Assembly: GCA_033725935.1 (NCBI GenBank)
Contig: MU867134.1
Location: forward strand, 63,090 to 127,089
DNA length: 64,000 bases
Source: Cladorrhinum sp. PSN259
Taxonomy: Eukaryota; Ascomycota; Sordariomycetes; Sordariales; Podosporaceae
Direction of reading: 5' to 3'
Part shown: one piece after another, positions 40,631-51,319 of the stretch
Layout: every line of letters starts with the position of its first letter
Numbering within the stretch: the first letter of the stretch is position 1
The notes under the pieces: generated by a model
The model's database searches: none
What the model was told of the DNA's origin: nothing
What the model saw: the letters and a program-made list of their open reading frames with translations, nothing else
Program-made: the position numbers and the translations under genes

Positions 40631-41535
40631 TGTCGGATGGGGTTGCGGTCTGGTGGGAAAAAAGAAAGGAGGGGAAAGAATATTGTCGCTGGTAATGGTT
40701 GGAACGATTTATGATCGCAAAAGAATGAAGACGAATTCTCGATATGAGCGAGTAGGTGTAAGTGGAAAAGGAAAAAAAGAATAAGATGCCGCAACGTCGC
40801 GGGCGAATATGTACCCTGCTGGCCACTCGAGCGGTGGTGGGTGGAGCCTCCAGGTCCGTCCAGGTTCCGGACCCGTCCTTCAGTCACTGTTTCCCCGGCG
40901 ACCATAATCACTCGGGAGCACGCCCTGACATTTCAGGACGGTTAAGGACATCAAGGTAGTTCGATAGAAAATAAGGGAGACGAATTACAAACATCACAAG
41001 ACGGCCGTTCCGCTATGGGTTGTTCACTACATGTATTATAGATGTCGGGGCGTATGCCCTTTGTCTTTTTCTTAGCCTTCGTCTTCTAACAAGATTCAGG
41101 CATGCTTCAGCAGTGTTGAAGACAACAGGACGTGGAGCAGGAGAACCCCAAAAAATAATGACAAAATACAGGTATCACACTGTCAAGTAGTAGAAAGCAT
41201 GCACAAGGATAGGTAGGGAAAAAAGAAGAAAAAGAAGAAAAAAGAGAAAGCAGTTACGACGAGTTACGTAGACAGGCACTCCAGAATCACAGACGGCTAA
41301 ATATCACAAGCAGAATCAGCGTCTGAAGGACATCAAGGTACAAATACAAGATCAATAGTGAGGTGCGATAGCCACAAATCTCAAACTCTTGGTCAATAAT
41401 TTTTGCCGATTACGGCTTGAGGTAGATCTGTGATCTGATGTCTTGATGATTTAGCATCATGTCTACACTCCTATCGCCTAAATCTACTTCAACGCAGTCA
41501 AGTCTAGCCCTATTAGGCCAGCTAAATCCACGCGC
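40631..41535. other. Intergenic region within decayed block
   Basis: Upstream of the papain-fold-like pseudogene and AT-rich toward 41220-41260 (GAAAAAGAAGAAA run). No gene supported; ORFs at 40578-40911 on both strands overlap each other. Confidence 0.5.
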
Positions 41536-41733
41536 CCGCAGTCGCCAGTTTTCCTCCTTCTCCTTGCTCTGCTTCCGACGATTGCTGGATTAACTCTCGC
41601 TGTCAAAGCCATCTCAGCTGGGTAGAGCTCTCTGGCGGTAATAATCTCCCCATGCCAGCTCGCAATCGTCCGTCTTCCTCCCTCTCCTTCCATGTTCGCA
41701 TTCGCGGCTTAGTTCTCGCCATCAAAGCGACCA
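41536..41733. repeat. Diverged direct repeat pair
   Basis: A segment of about 75 nt (41536-41612: CGCAGTCGCCAG...CTCGCTGTCAAAGCCATC) is repeated in diverged form at 41663-41733 (GCAATCGTCCGTC...CTCGCCATCAAAGCG). Both keep a TCCT(C/T)C...CTCC core. Part of the same degenerate accessory locus. Confidence 0.5.
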
Positions 41734-42036
41734 CCACCGCCGGTGGTATCGTACCGACCACCATTGATCTCGGCGGCCTCGATGGCGTCGACGTCCTCGC
41801 CGTGCCAGACTGTGTCCTTGGGACCCTCATCCATAACGATGTTCACCTCGTCACCGGTCTGGGCGTTGACAAAGGACTTCTCATCCACGACAACCTCCCG
41901 TCGAGCGATTCGGCGCATGAGAGGTACCGGTCGTTCCAGGCACCCACCCGCGGGACTCCCCAATGGTTCTTCTGGTCCAACTCTCGCTCAATCTGCGCTC
42001 GCTTCTCGGGGTCAGAGGGAAGGAACCACATGATGG
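41709..42036 (-). pseudogene. Partial second copy of the accessory gene C-terminal region
   Basis: Minus-strand fragment encoding DPEKRAQIERELDQKNHWGV, as in the locus at 40004-40630, then broken by a frame change into a segment with REVVVDEKSFVNAQTGDEVN and a Gly-rich end. No start codon or full domain; the papain-like part is missing. Interpreted as a truncated duplicate. Confidence 0.5.
41921..42036. repeat. 116-bp duplicated segment, copy 2
   Basis: Partner of 40025-40140, about 1.9 kb away in the same orientation. Confidence 0.85.
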
Positions 42037-42996
42037 AAGGACGCTACGTTGGGGATGGTTCAAACCATTATAATCGCAAAGGAATGAACATGCACTCTCG
42101 GTGCGAACCATGCCCGGGATTTGTTCTGGTCATTACATGGTGGAAGAGTCGGATAAGCTGATAAATAAGCTTGCTATTCAAGTAAGCACGGAAGACACGT
42201 CTCGTTGACGATATCCGACGGCCCCTTAAGTAGCCTCGAGCATGTGACGTAGGTATTCGAAACTCTTGCCACAGATGACCGCTGCCTGTGTTTTCGAAGG
42301 TGACGGGTGCAGCCCAGGCCAGTTTGACCAGGGGTAATAATTAAACTCAGCGGTGCCTCAGTACTCAAGCAGCGCGTGCCTCACCCAGCGATGGGGCGAC
42401 AGGAGCAGCAAGTGAAGCCAACGAGCGTGACGATCACACGGTTCATTTTGTGAGTTTCTTGTGTTTCTTGTATTCGATCGGGAGGCGTGTAAAGAAAACT
42501 GTTGGCTGCAGTAGGTTGGGCAAGAACTGCTGAGAAGTGAAGATGGCTTAGCGGACATGCAGCAGTAGCTGGTTGCGAGGTACCAGTAAAGCCTGCTGCG
42601 AGATGTCAGTAAAGACCGATTTATCATTAGTGTCGCGGCTGTGACAGGACATTGTGGACGGGACCCACCTTTCAAGACCACGCCTTTTTTTCCCCCTTTT
42701 TCCCCCTTAGCTTGATTTCAGCTTCGTGCTCTGCTGGAGAAAGCCAAGGCTTCCTGAGGCATTCTCCAGGTAATGGATGCTGCTTAGATTCCAGGCAGTA
42801 CCATGTAATTGGATGAGGTGACGGTCTGATGCGGGACAGGCTCCCATCGCTGGCTGCGTGGGTGCAGTCGAAAGAAAGTTAGTCGCAACATGACGATCTT
42901 CAACTTGACCGGATGAGTAAATCAGTCTGCGCTTTGCGAAACATTGTATGAGGGAGGCTGTTATTGGTCTCTGAGTTGGCGATACGCGATAAAAGG
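42037..42996. other. Intergenic region
   Basis: No supported gene. An ORF at 42358-42681 (minus) has no recognisable domain. T/C runs near 42689-42708. Confidence 0.5.
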
Positions 42997-43434
42997 CTAG
43001 TGTCCAATCCTTTTACAGCCTTCTTGCAACCCCGTCATGGTCAGTGCCGTCGGCCTGGTCTTCAGCTCCTTCATGTATACAAAACTAACAACCACCATCT
43101 CGATCGACGTGTACGTCACTGACCCGTTCGACAAAGTGAACCAGTACTCGTTGGTCGCGCTCGAGAGGTGGGTCAACTCCACCGTGGTTGGGAAACTTGT
43201 GGGCGTCGGGGAAGGATAAATGGTTGTCCAGGTGCGGTGCAAGAGGTTTGTGTATTCGGTGTAGGCAGCCCATTGCACACGGGAAGAGATGTAGGTGTCT
43301 ACCGTCGATGTTGATTCGGCACAGCGGCCCGAGTACACAGAGAAGTAATTTGTGAGGGTTGGTGACGGCAAGAGTGGTTGCTGGCAGAGAGTGAGGGGTG
43401 CAAAGATTGCAAGAATAAAGAGGATCAACAGCAT
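42997..43434 (-). CDS. Small secreted protein, unrecognised
   Basis: 145 residues from the Met at 43434, chosen because it opens a clean signal peptide (MLLILFILAIFAPLTLCQ); the frame extends up to 43506 without a better start. The mature chain is Thr/Ser/Tyr-rich with two cysteines (YSGRCAEST and QEGCKRIG) and repeated TYTS/TNYFS-like segments, suggesting a beta-rich exported protein. No family recognised. Candidate effector or wall protein; single exon. Confidence 0.55.
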   Translation of the reverse strand: MLLILFILAIFAPLTLCQQPLLPSPTLTNYFSVYSGRCAESTSTVDTYISSRVQWAAYTEYTNLLHRTWTTIYPSPTPTSFPTTVELTHLSSATNEYWFTLSNGSVTYTSIEMVVVSFVYMKELKTRPTALTMTGLQEGCKRIGH

Positions 43435-44503
43435 GATTTTGAGTTGGTGGGGTTTTCGATAATTGCTTGTTGAGAGCAACAATACTTGGCAAGTTAGGGA
43501 AAGCACAGTTTAATATCTGAATGGTCGAGCTTGGGAACTCGCAATTTATCCAGACAGATTGATCGGTTGGTTCCGATCGATCCTTCGACTCCCGGGAGTT
43601 GAGGTCGGATGTTACCTACACAATTTTGACAAATATTACTATGTAGATGCATTTAGACATTCTTCCGAATATAGCGCATGTGGATGGGGATTCAGAGGAC
43701 AGTAGACTGTGGGAGTGATAGAAATGGTACATCCTTGGTATTTGCGGGATGGACGCGCGGACGTGGTGGGACGCCCAAAATTGACTCCACTAACAAAAGC
43801 CGGTAGTTAGACATTCATCATAAATTTCATCAAAGGTGACACGGTCAATTAATTCCAACTGCTTCCATTTCAACTTTCTCCCTGACCAACACTTTCTTCC
43901 ATTACCATACACCTGATGACGGCCACCCACCCTTCCAGAGCGCTTGCCTACTTACGGAATCCGGGATGTTGACAGTGCTTCGGCAGTCGGCAACAGCAAC
44001 TCCCGTCCCTGCATTACTATGTAGGACGTGGTAAATGGCTGAAGGATTGTGCGGCTGAAGAGTTGGCTAGCCTATTCTATCCAGTATTATCTTGGCATTC
44101 CGGGGTCTTCCAGTTAAAATTTAAGGGCCGCCCTCCCGGGGCCATGGTTCCACAGAACTATTGTACACTAAAGCTCAGGCGAAACGTTAGTGGGATCCGT
44201 TGCTTTTTGTGTGTGCACGCGCTGAGATTAGGACTACTATACCACGCAATTTATAGTACTTTCAAAGAATTGAAAATATACTATTACTTTGACAACGAAC
44301 GATGTGCTTTTCAATATACACCAAGTCTGTTCATTTCTTGAGCTTGGATACAGCAACATGATTTTGGATTGTGGTGTGCAAGCAGCGCGTGGGCGCGCAC
44401 AAAAAGGAAACGGACCAACCAACGTTTCGCATGGGCTTTAACGTTACATCATAACTAACCTAATATAGGGCCTATTCACGCACCTCTCATAGGTTGAGGA
44501 AGA
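43435..44503. other. Intergenic region
   Basis: Promoter of the small secreted protein and far-upstream region of tyrosinase. A 92-codon ORF at 44063-44341 overlaps AT-rich sequence and is not supported. Confidence 0.5.
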
Positions 44504-44641
44504 GCGACAAAAACGTCACAATATGCAGGTGAGTAAGCGACCAAAACGCGTTCGGATAGTAAGCGGTAAGCGACAAAACGGGGCAATGCTTGCGAGTATA
44601 GTAGGCAGTAAAAACGCGGCAATTGCATGCAGGTATAATAA
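44504..44641 (+). repeat. Four-unit degenerate tandem array upstream of tyrosinase
   Basis: Units of about 33, 33, 35 and 37 nt start at 44504, 44537, 44570 and 44605. Each begins GCGAC(A/C)AAAACG or the similar GCAGTAAAAACG and ends in GTAA, TAGTAG or AATAA. The array ends about 94 nt before the tyrosinase ATG, so it lies in the promoter or leader. Confidence 0.7.
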
Positions 44642-44715
44642 GCTGCGTCATCCAGCTCACTCCTCCCGCTCTTGTCGCTGCCAGTCACCTAGACAGAGTT
44701 CGTTTCTTCTCTAGC

Positions 44716-44734
44716 ACGCACACACACACACACC
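44716..44734 (+). repeat. (CA)n run at the tyrosinase start
   Basis: CA repeats end at the CACC directly preceding the ATG, giving a good fungal start context. Confidence 0.8.
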
Positions 44735-45861
44735 ATGGTCAGGTTTCTCCAACTCGGCGCCCTCGGGCTGGCGCTGTCCAGTGTCTCGGCTGCCGTCGCG
44801 GTCCCTCAGACAGACGGAACGGCCGGGAAGCCTAAGCCGCCCGCGTGCAAGGGCATGACCAAGCGTCAAGAGTGGTATGTGTCGCCTCGTCCCTCAACCG
44901 CAACGGTATCAGGCTAACAGTTGACAGGCGCAACATGAAGAAGCCGGAACAAAAGGCCTATCTGGATGCGGTGCGCTGCGTCATGACCAAACCCGCTAAG
45001 CTGCCCAAGCTCAAGGCGCTCGGAGCCAAGACGCGCTGGGACGAGCTGGTCATGCTGCACCAGGTCGAGGCGCTCCAGATCCACAGCACGGGCACCTTCC
45101 TGCCGTTCCACCGCTACTTCCTGCACGTCCAGCAGTTTCTGCTGGGCGAGTGCGGCTACAAGGGCGGCCTGCCGTGGTGGAACGAACCCCTCGACGCCGG
45201 CAACTTCATGAATTCGCCGCTGCTCGACCCCGTCAATGGCTTCGGCGGCGACGGCACCGGCCCCGGCAACTGCACAGGCGCGCCGTTCGCCGGCCTGACG
45301 GTCAACATCGGACCCGGCTTCACCAACCAGCCCCGCTGCGTGAACCGCAAGATCAATGACTTCTTCAGCGGCCTGACGAACCAGACGTACGTCGACGACG
45401 CCATCAGCAAACCCGATTACGCAAGCGCCTGGCTGGCCATCTACATGGGGCCGCACCTGTTCGGCCACATCGCGCTGGCCATGATGGACGGCAACAGCAT
45501 CACGTCCCCCGGAGACCCCTTGTTTTTCGCCCACCACGGATTCGTCGATAAGATGTGGTGGGACTGGCAGGCCCGCAACCTGCCGGCGCGGCTGAGTGAC
45601 ATGAACGGTCCCAACGCGCAGACGCCCGAGATCGGCTTCATCGAGTTCGACGGCGGCATCGCAGAGGAGGCGGCTGCGAATGGCTGGGGCTCCCCCAGCC
45701 CGGCCATGCTGGCCATCACGCCCGACCCAAAGAACGGCGACAACGGCGGCACCGAGACGACGCTGAACCACGTCATGAGCTCCTTGGGAATTATACCCGA
45801 CGCTACTGTCAGGGATGTCATGGACATCCAGGGGGGGTATCTGTGCTATCAGTATGTGTAG
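44735..45861 (+). CDS. Secreted tyrosinase / catechol oxidase-like type-3 copper enzyme
   Basis: Oxidises phenols or catechols to quinones using a dinuclear copper centre. 357 residues; exons 44735-44874 and 44928-45861 with a 53-nt intron (GTATGT...GTTGACAG). Signal peptide MVRFLQLGALGLALSSVSA. The CuA site is H91, H99 and H108 (MLHQVEALQIH...PFHRYF). The CuB site is GPHLFGH and FFAHHGFVDKMWWDW, with the usual HxxxH and HH...D pattern. The chain ends soon after CuB and lacks the long C-terminal shielding domain of classical fungal melanin tyrosinases, matching the short secreted type that includes catechol-oxidase-like enzymes. A CA dinucleotide run sits right before the ATG, and the degenerate array lies upstream. 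Confidence 0.92.
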
Positions 45862-46563
45862 ATTAGGTAGTTAGTAAAGGTGTCTTCAGGAGGTAATAAA
45901 TAATAAATGTACTGTTACCCCGAAGTTCGTATACCCAGTGGACCGTACCACGTTAAAATCTATGAGGGATTCTAAACTCGGTTCCAGGGTATGACTACGT
46001 GATCTTGAGATGGTTTCTTGATTGGGGGGTTGTGAGGAGAGAGCCCCTTTACCCCGTCGGATCTAAAATATATGTATACATTTCAGATTCATCAAACTTG
46101 TGACCGAGCTTGCAAATCACTCCAGTTGGTCAAAAACATTGTGACAGAGTCCAGAGTTTTTAACGATAAGCAACATCAACTGGTGAAACTAGTCTAGGTC
46201 CTTGCTAGCAGCAGTTACCAGAGTTGGAGGCAATCCTGTCAGACCAATCAGGAAACGTTTTTTTTTACAAAATACACTCAAAAATTTGGGCACACGCAAC
46301 AACTGAGTTGACACACTGTGAGAAAGGAAAAAGGGGGGGCACGGTGTTTATGATCAAAAATTGTATTTCCAGTTCCACTGTATGTCCACTATGCCAACAT
46401 ATGTACAGTACTTCCCACCTTCATCCAATTAGGTATGATTCCATTCCAATCAGGTATTTCCATCCAAAATTATCCACGAACCCCCTACCCTCTGTTTTTA
46501 ACTCCAGTCCTCAGCCTTGTCTCTCAGACACTCGTTCTATCCTAAACTGTCCAGCGGCTTGAT
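45862..46563. other. Convergent intergenic region
   Basis: 3' flanks of tyrosinase and of the HsbA gene. A 112-codon ORF (46224-46562) has no supporting feature. Confidence 0.5.
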
Positions 46564-47325
46564 TTAGGCGACGAAAACCTTGGACTCGCGCTTTCCGAGT
46601 TGGAGTCCCTCATAGCGCTTGATAGCCAGATCCATGGTCTGACCGAGCGAGTTGGCCTCGGTGGTGAGATCCTGGGACTTGGACTCGATATTGTCGATCA
46701 AGAAAATGGCAATCGTCTATGTAAAAAATTACAGACACATTTAGTATTGGCTCCAGATGACTTTTTCGGCGCGAAAATGGGTAATTGGGTACTTACGTCA
46801 TCGATACTCTCAACTTGACGGAGAACAGCAGCGACAGGGGGGCCAACGAATGGCACCTTGGTGAGAATCCCGGACTTGCCGATCATGATGTTCAGGAATG
46901 CCGTGTGGACGCGGGCGAAATCATGAAATGCGTTATAAACGGCCGCGGCGTCGGTCGGGTTAGTAATTGGCTGGGTCCCTTCGAACTGTTGGATCATGGC
47001 GTTGCCCGTCTCTACGAACTGGGTGAGTTCTTGAATGATTACCTATTTTTTAGTAGGAGATGGTTAGCTACATGTAGCTTTCGGGCAACAAGGCTATTTT
47101 GGGAATGTGGTGTTCTGGGTTTGATCTTACTGGGAGTGGTCCTTGACCGATTATGATCAGGGGAGCGTTTACGATGGTGATGCTCTGGGCGGGTCGCTGG
47201 AGCTTTTGGGATTGATCGGTGAGCGTTTTGAGGCCGTCGATGATCCCTTGTGGTGAGATGGCGGCCATGGCGGGAACAGCCATAATGGCGACGGCTGAGG
47301 TGAGGAAGGAGCGGACGGAGACCAT
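46564..47325 (-). CDS. Secreted HsbA-type (hydrophobic surface binding / galactomannoprotein-like) protein
   Basis: 197 residues in three exons, all phase 0: 47325-47131, 47042-46797 and 46716-46564 (introns 88 and 80 nt; donors GTAAGA and GTAAGT, both acceptors TAG). Signal peptide MVSVRSFLTSAVAIMAVPAMA. The mature chain is all-helical with no cysteines: IIDGLKTLTDQSQKLQRPAQSI, FVETGNAMIQQFEGT, DAAAVYNAFHDFARVHTAFLNIMIG, and FLIDNIESKSQDLTTEANSLGQTMDLAIKRYEGLQ. This matches the HsbA/cell-wall galactomannoprotein family, which binds hydrophobic surfaces or lipids and can recruit enzymes to them. TATATAAAAG lies about 115 nt upstream of the ATG. Confidence 0.88.
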
Positions 47326-48929
47326 TTTTGCGGTTTGGATGGAAGTGCTGTTTGGTGGCTGTTGGGAGTGGCTTGAAGGCTGGTGATTGCTGGCTTGCTG
47401 ATGATGATTTCAAGGTCTGAGGGGAGGTATCACGACCTCTCTTTTATATAGATCATATCCCCTCATGAACCTAATGTCTTGTGACTAGCAGACTGGGTCC
47501 GAAAGCGTTGATCTTGCCCTCACCGCATACCGATCAACGGCCCCCACACTGCTGCCACTACAACAACTTCAAACCGCGATCCATCACCATGGTTGATTCC
47601 GATCTTCTGGACAGAGACATGTCGGTCCAACCATGTGCCATACCCAGCCCCTGACGTCCCAAGATGTGGGGTCATTTCCTCCACTGATCTGCTTGTCAAT
47701 TGCGGGTAAAGCCGTCGAAATCTTTCGCCGACAAACCCAAGAGCAGCTCATTTCTTGGCAAATCTTTTCAATCCAAATGCAAATGCAGATCTGTGCATCG
47801 CCAACCACTTCGGCGGGAATGGAAGTGCCGATCCGACCTATTACGTCTAAATCGGCTAGCTTTGTCCTCGCTGTCTTGAAATTTTGAGTCACAAACAACG
47901 CTGCATAGACCCGATGTATTTCGCAAGTCCAGTTGTGCCGAGGGACTAAATCGAGTCTTGCCTAGCGCCGTCCAGCTGGTCAATCATGATATCGGAAAAG
48001 GGGTATTTCGGCTTGGGCTACGTGCACTAGCTCCAAGCCCCACCTATGCAGTGACAGGGAGCTTGAAATACCAAGTAAGCTTATTTCTACAGTGCACTGG
48101 CAGCAAAAGAGCGCGGTCAAATCGGCGAATCTGTCTCCTAGCGGTGTGATGGAAATTGGGGCAGCACAGGCAGGTTCTCGTTCCTTGCCCCTGTAAACCC
48201 CGAAATCTACACTAATTATAAGCTGGCATATGAGCCCTGAGAATAGGACCGAAGCTAAAGCAACGGGAAGTGCCGTGCAGATCTCATTTGCCTCATTTTC
48301 TCGCGAGCAACCTTGAACCTTCCTCCCATTGAATCATCACCAACCACAACAGCACGAGAAGCGATGCGCAGAAAGGCTCCTAAAGTCCTTAGCTCTCGCC
48401 CGTGGTAACGAGATTCACTGATAGCCATGTAGGTATGGCAGATGCAGAGCATCGAGGACTGTCTCCGAAATGTGCCTGCACTGAGTGCTTGACTTTCACC
48501 AACAAAGATCGCAGTTTACGTGGCAGTAGATCTTCATCATCAACATGAACTAGGACTCCTCTCAAATGAATGATCGTCAAGACAGCATGCCTAGTCGACT
48601 CCATTGGTGACCGACTCCACACAATCCACAAACTCCGATCTATACACTACTCCTTGTCCGACCTTTTGTGGAGTTCCTCTTGCCGAAATCGGCGCGAGGG
48701 CGGTCCTCCCCTCTCAAGTTTCAATACACCTTCGCCTGCATCCAACCCAACCGTTCTTGCACAGCAAACTCCGCGTCATCCTCAAATACACCAAGGCACA
48801 AGACACAAGGCACATCCGGATTTCTTTTTTTCCCTCAGTGATAAATTCGTGGCGGCACAGTCCCTACAGTTAGGTATAACCACATACCTTCATCATTTCT
48901 TCCCCTCTACCAGGGGTAGAAGCGGTACC
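47326..48929. other. Intergenic region, 1.6 kb
   Basis: Promoter of the HsbA gene, then sequence with only short overlapping ORFs (for example 47584-47898 and 48570-48932). Nothing recognisable. Confidence 0.5.
47441..47450 (-). promoter_or_regulatory. TATA box of the HsbA gene
   Basis: TATATAAAAG on the minus strand, about 115 nt upstream of the start codon. Confidence 0.55.
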
Positions 48930-49470
48930 TAGAGGCTCCGAAGAACAAGACTGCATTTTCGGCTCACGACCAAGCGCCTCCAGCTTCTTCAGTACACGTT
49001 CGCTTCTCGTCTGTGCCACTCGTCATTGAGAAAGTTGCTCGGCGAAGTCGTCGAACTTGGTACGATGTGCCGAGGCACAGGCAGGTCAACAACCAGAGGG
49101 CAACCAGCTCTGGATCCTCGAGTCACTCGGTCGGAATACATCGCCACCACCTGCTCTGGGCCTTTTTCGATTGGTTTCCATCCCAGGCAATATCCTGTAA
49201 CGAGCGGAAAGGTGCGTGGATAATTAACAAAAGGCTCGAATTGGCCAATGAAGGTAGGGGGGATCGGGCGCCAAACATTTGGCGCGTCCGTTTCGAATTT
49301 TGGATGGTCCTCTTTGATGTCGTCGAGTTTTTTCCCTTCCGAAATTGCACACGCCAGCGTTCTTTCGAAATTAATCATGCCGACCGTGTTGTGGTTCCTG
49401 ACAAGGACATCGTCAACAGCCACACTGTATTGTGGGATGGCCAACCTCCAGCAGGCGGCCAGGGTTTCAT
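48930..49470 (-). pseudogene. Frame-broken ORF of unknown family
   Basis: The minus strand is open from just after a TGA near 49490 without an ATG to a stop at 48989. It includes WRLAIPQYSVAVDDVLVRNH and VNYPRTFPLVTGYCLGWKP. Directly after that stop another frame continues coding-like sequence (ERVLKKLEALGREPKMQSC), so a single-base change would join them. Upstream on the same strand (49851-49690) a segment with VYDDVFYSTDMDF and HLLSTLPWVLGI looks coding too and vaguely recalls cytochrome P450 segments, but I cannot confirm this. Best read as a decayed gene. Confidence 0.35.
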
Positions 49471-49851
49471 TGTCTTCCCACCATCAAGGCCGTTTTGGTT
49501 CTTCTTTGTGCTTTATAAATACTTCCTTTATGATTTCTTGCCATTTTGTGAGCCACCTTCAATCTTCTCTAGGAGAATCGAACGCACCGATCGTGGCTTT
49601 GCTAGGTCTGCCTATTATGTCAAAATGCCCAGAACCCATGGTAGAGTGGAGAGTAAGTGAGTCAGAATGCCCAGCCGCGTGAATATCTTGGAGCTGCCGA
49701 TTGCATCAATCGAGAAATCCATATCTGTCGAGTAAAATACGTCATCGTAGACCTTGGCCACCGGGCTTATTGGGCGACCCCATGACGTTTGATGCACCCT
49801 TCGAGAATTGTGGCAGCCCCGGAAGTGAGCGCGCTTTGTTCGACTGCCCAA

Positions 49852-50132
49852 ATAATGGTGAATGTGCGGTTGTCGGCGCGCGTGTTTTGGTAGCTGTTAA
49901 AGGAATTTGTGACTTTTCTGTAGGGAATCAGGCTTAGAGGGTACTGTGCTATGTAGGTGTTCACTGGGTGTACTGGGCTTACGGTGGGTCCAGACCTGCC
50001 TGGCCAAGAGGTGGATCACCACATGCGCTAAAATCCACTGTCCAAGCCCCAAATTTCCAGTGACAGCTGTCTGACCTTCCCCTCCTCCATTCATCTTTTA
50101 CCACTTATTAGGTAACACAAAACGTCGACAAT
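49852..50132. other. Promoter region of the GNAT gene
   Basis: About 280 nt of leader and promoter sequence; no separate feature seen. Confidence 0.4.
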
Positions 50133-50690
50133 ATGGAAGCGTCCAAGTCCAAGTCCGACAGCCTTTCCTGGCGTAACATGTCCGTCAGCGACATCAACGG
50201 CGTCTCCCTCCTCGCAGACCAAGTCCACTCGGCCCTGCCAGAAAGTGACCAAGTCTACAAAGAACGGCTTGCGCTGTTTCCCGAGGGATGTCTCGTCCTG
50301 GCAGACGACAGCAACGTAATATGCGGCTACACAATCTCCCACCCTATCCGTCACCAATGTCCACCAGCATTGGGCAGCATGCTCGGAAAGATATCGCCCG
50401 ATGCCAATCAATTCTACATCCACGATGTGGTTGTCTCTCCTAGTCTCCGGGGCAAAGGCATGGCGAAGGAGGCTATTGATAGAATGCTTGCACTCGCAGA
50501 GGGCCGTGGTTATGCGACGGCATGCTTGATCTCGGTCTACGGAACGCGTCCATTTTGGGCAAGGTTTGGGTTTGTGCCTGAAGCGGTTGACGAAGGTTTC
50601 CGGGAAAAGCTAAAGGGGTATGGGGATGATGCGGTGTACATGATTCGTCGGAATGGACAAAAAGTAATAGCGGTAGGAGAGGAGAAATAG
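50133..50690 (+). CDS. GNAT-family N-acetyltransferase
   Basis: 185 residues, single exon. Transfers an acetyl group from acetyl-CoA to an amine; substrate unknown. Motif A is visible in FYIHDVVVSPSLRGKGMAK, where RGKGMA is the R/Q-x-x-G-x-G/A pyrophosphate-binding loop, followed by helix KEAIDRMLALAEGRGYATA. The C-terminal VYGTRPFWARFGFVP is the GNAT motif B pattern of an aromatic-rich ARFGF segment. The N-terminal half (ALFPEGCLVLADDSNVICGYTISHPI) forms the first beta strands. No signal peptide, so intracellular. Confidence 0.9.
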   Translation: MEASKSKSDSLSWRNMSVSDINGVSLLADQVHSALPESDQVYKERLALFPEGCLVLADDSNVICGYTISHPIRHQCPPALGSMLGKISPDANQFYIHDVVVSPSLRGKGMAKEAIDRMLALAEGRGYATACLISVYGTRPFWARFGFVPEAVDEGFREKLKGYGDDAVYMIRRNGQKVIAVGEEK

Positions 50691-51319
50691 ATGTTTTCTT
50701 TCCGCTTTTTGGACGGTTGGAAGGCTCTGTCTAACTGGGTTATTACACGTTACTCGGCTGCATCTACGTGTCAGATCCATGCTGAGACTGAATTTTGTAA
50801 AGGGGACCGACAAAAATGATAGAAACATGATTTCTGGTTGTTGACTGGTCCATTACAAACAATTCCATCTGTCTGACTTGTAAGGAAACGCTTTTCAATA
50901 CAAACCTTACTCATCCTTTCTCACATTGAGAAAATCCGAAAACTAGTCAGGCACAGTACCACGCAATCCTATTCGCAAATTTCAGGTACTGAATATCATT
51001 CAACATTTTTAAACTTGACGCTATCATCGCCTTCAAGGAGAAAACAAAAAAAAATCCAGCCTGAGAATAAATACCTACGGGTAAGTAATTAAAAAAAATA
51101 AAAACAACACTCGAGCAAAGTAAAATTGTAGGTATCATCAGTATTCTTCTAAATATTTACAAACTTGAAGTATGTAGGTATATACAATTTGCTACTCGTA
51201 CCCGAGCAGCAAAGTTGAACTAGTCACTCGCTGGCAAACTGTCCCTCTCAGGTCCAATCTTGCCAACATGAATGTATGTACATGAGTTATTCAACAAACC
51301 ACATCCACCACCCTCTCAC
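50691..51319. other. Convergent intergenic region
   Basis: 3' flanks of the GNAT and GH6 genes; AT-rich near 51000-51200. No gene seen. Confidence 0.5.

Noticed and set aside
41921..42036. Idea that the 116-bp repeat is a transposon terminal repeat
   Set aside because: It encodes part of a gene also present in copy 1, lies in direct orientation and has no target-site duplication that I can see.
44914..45771. 285-codon minus-strand ORF
   Set aside because: Antisense shadow of GC-rich tyrosinase exon 2.
49013..49660. 215-codon plus-strand ORF
   Set aside because: The minus strand in this interval shows better coding pattern; the plus ORF has no recognisable motif and no sensible neighbours.
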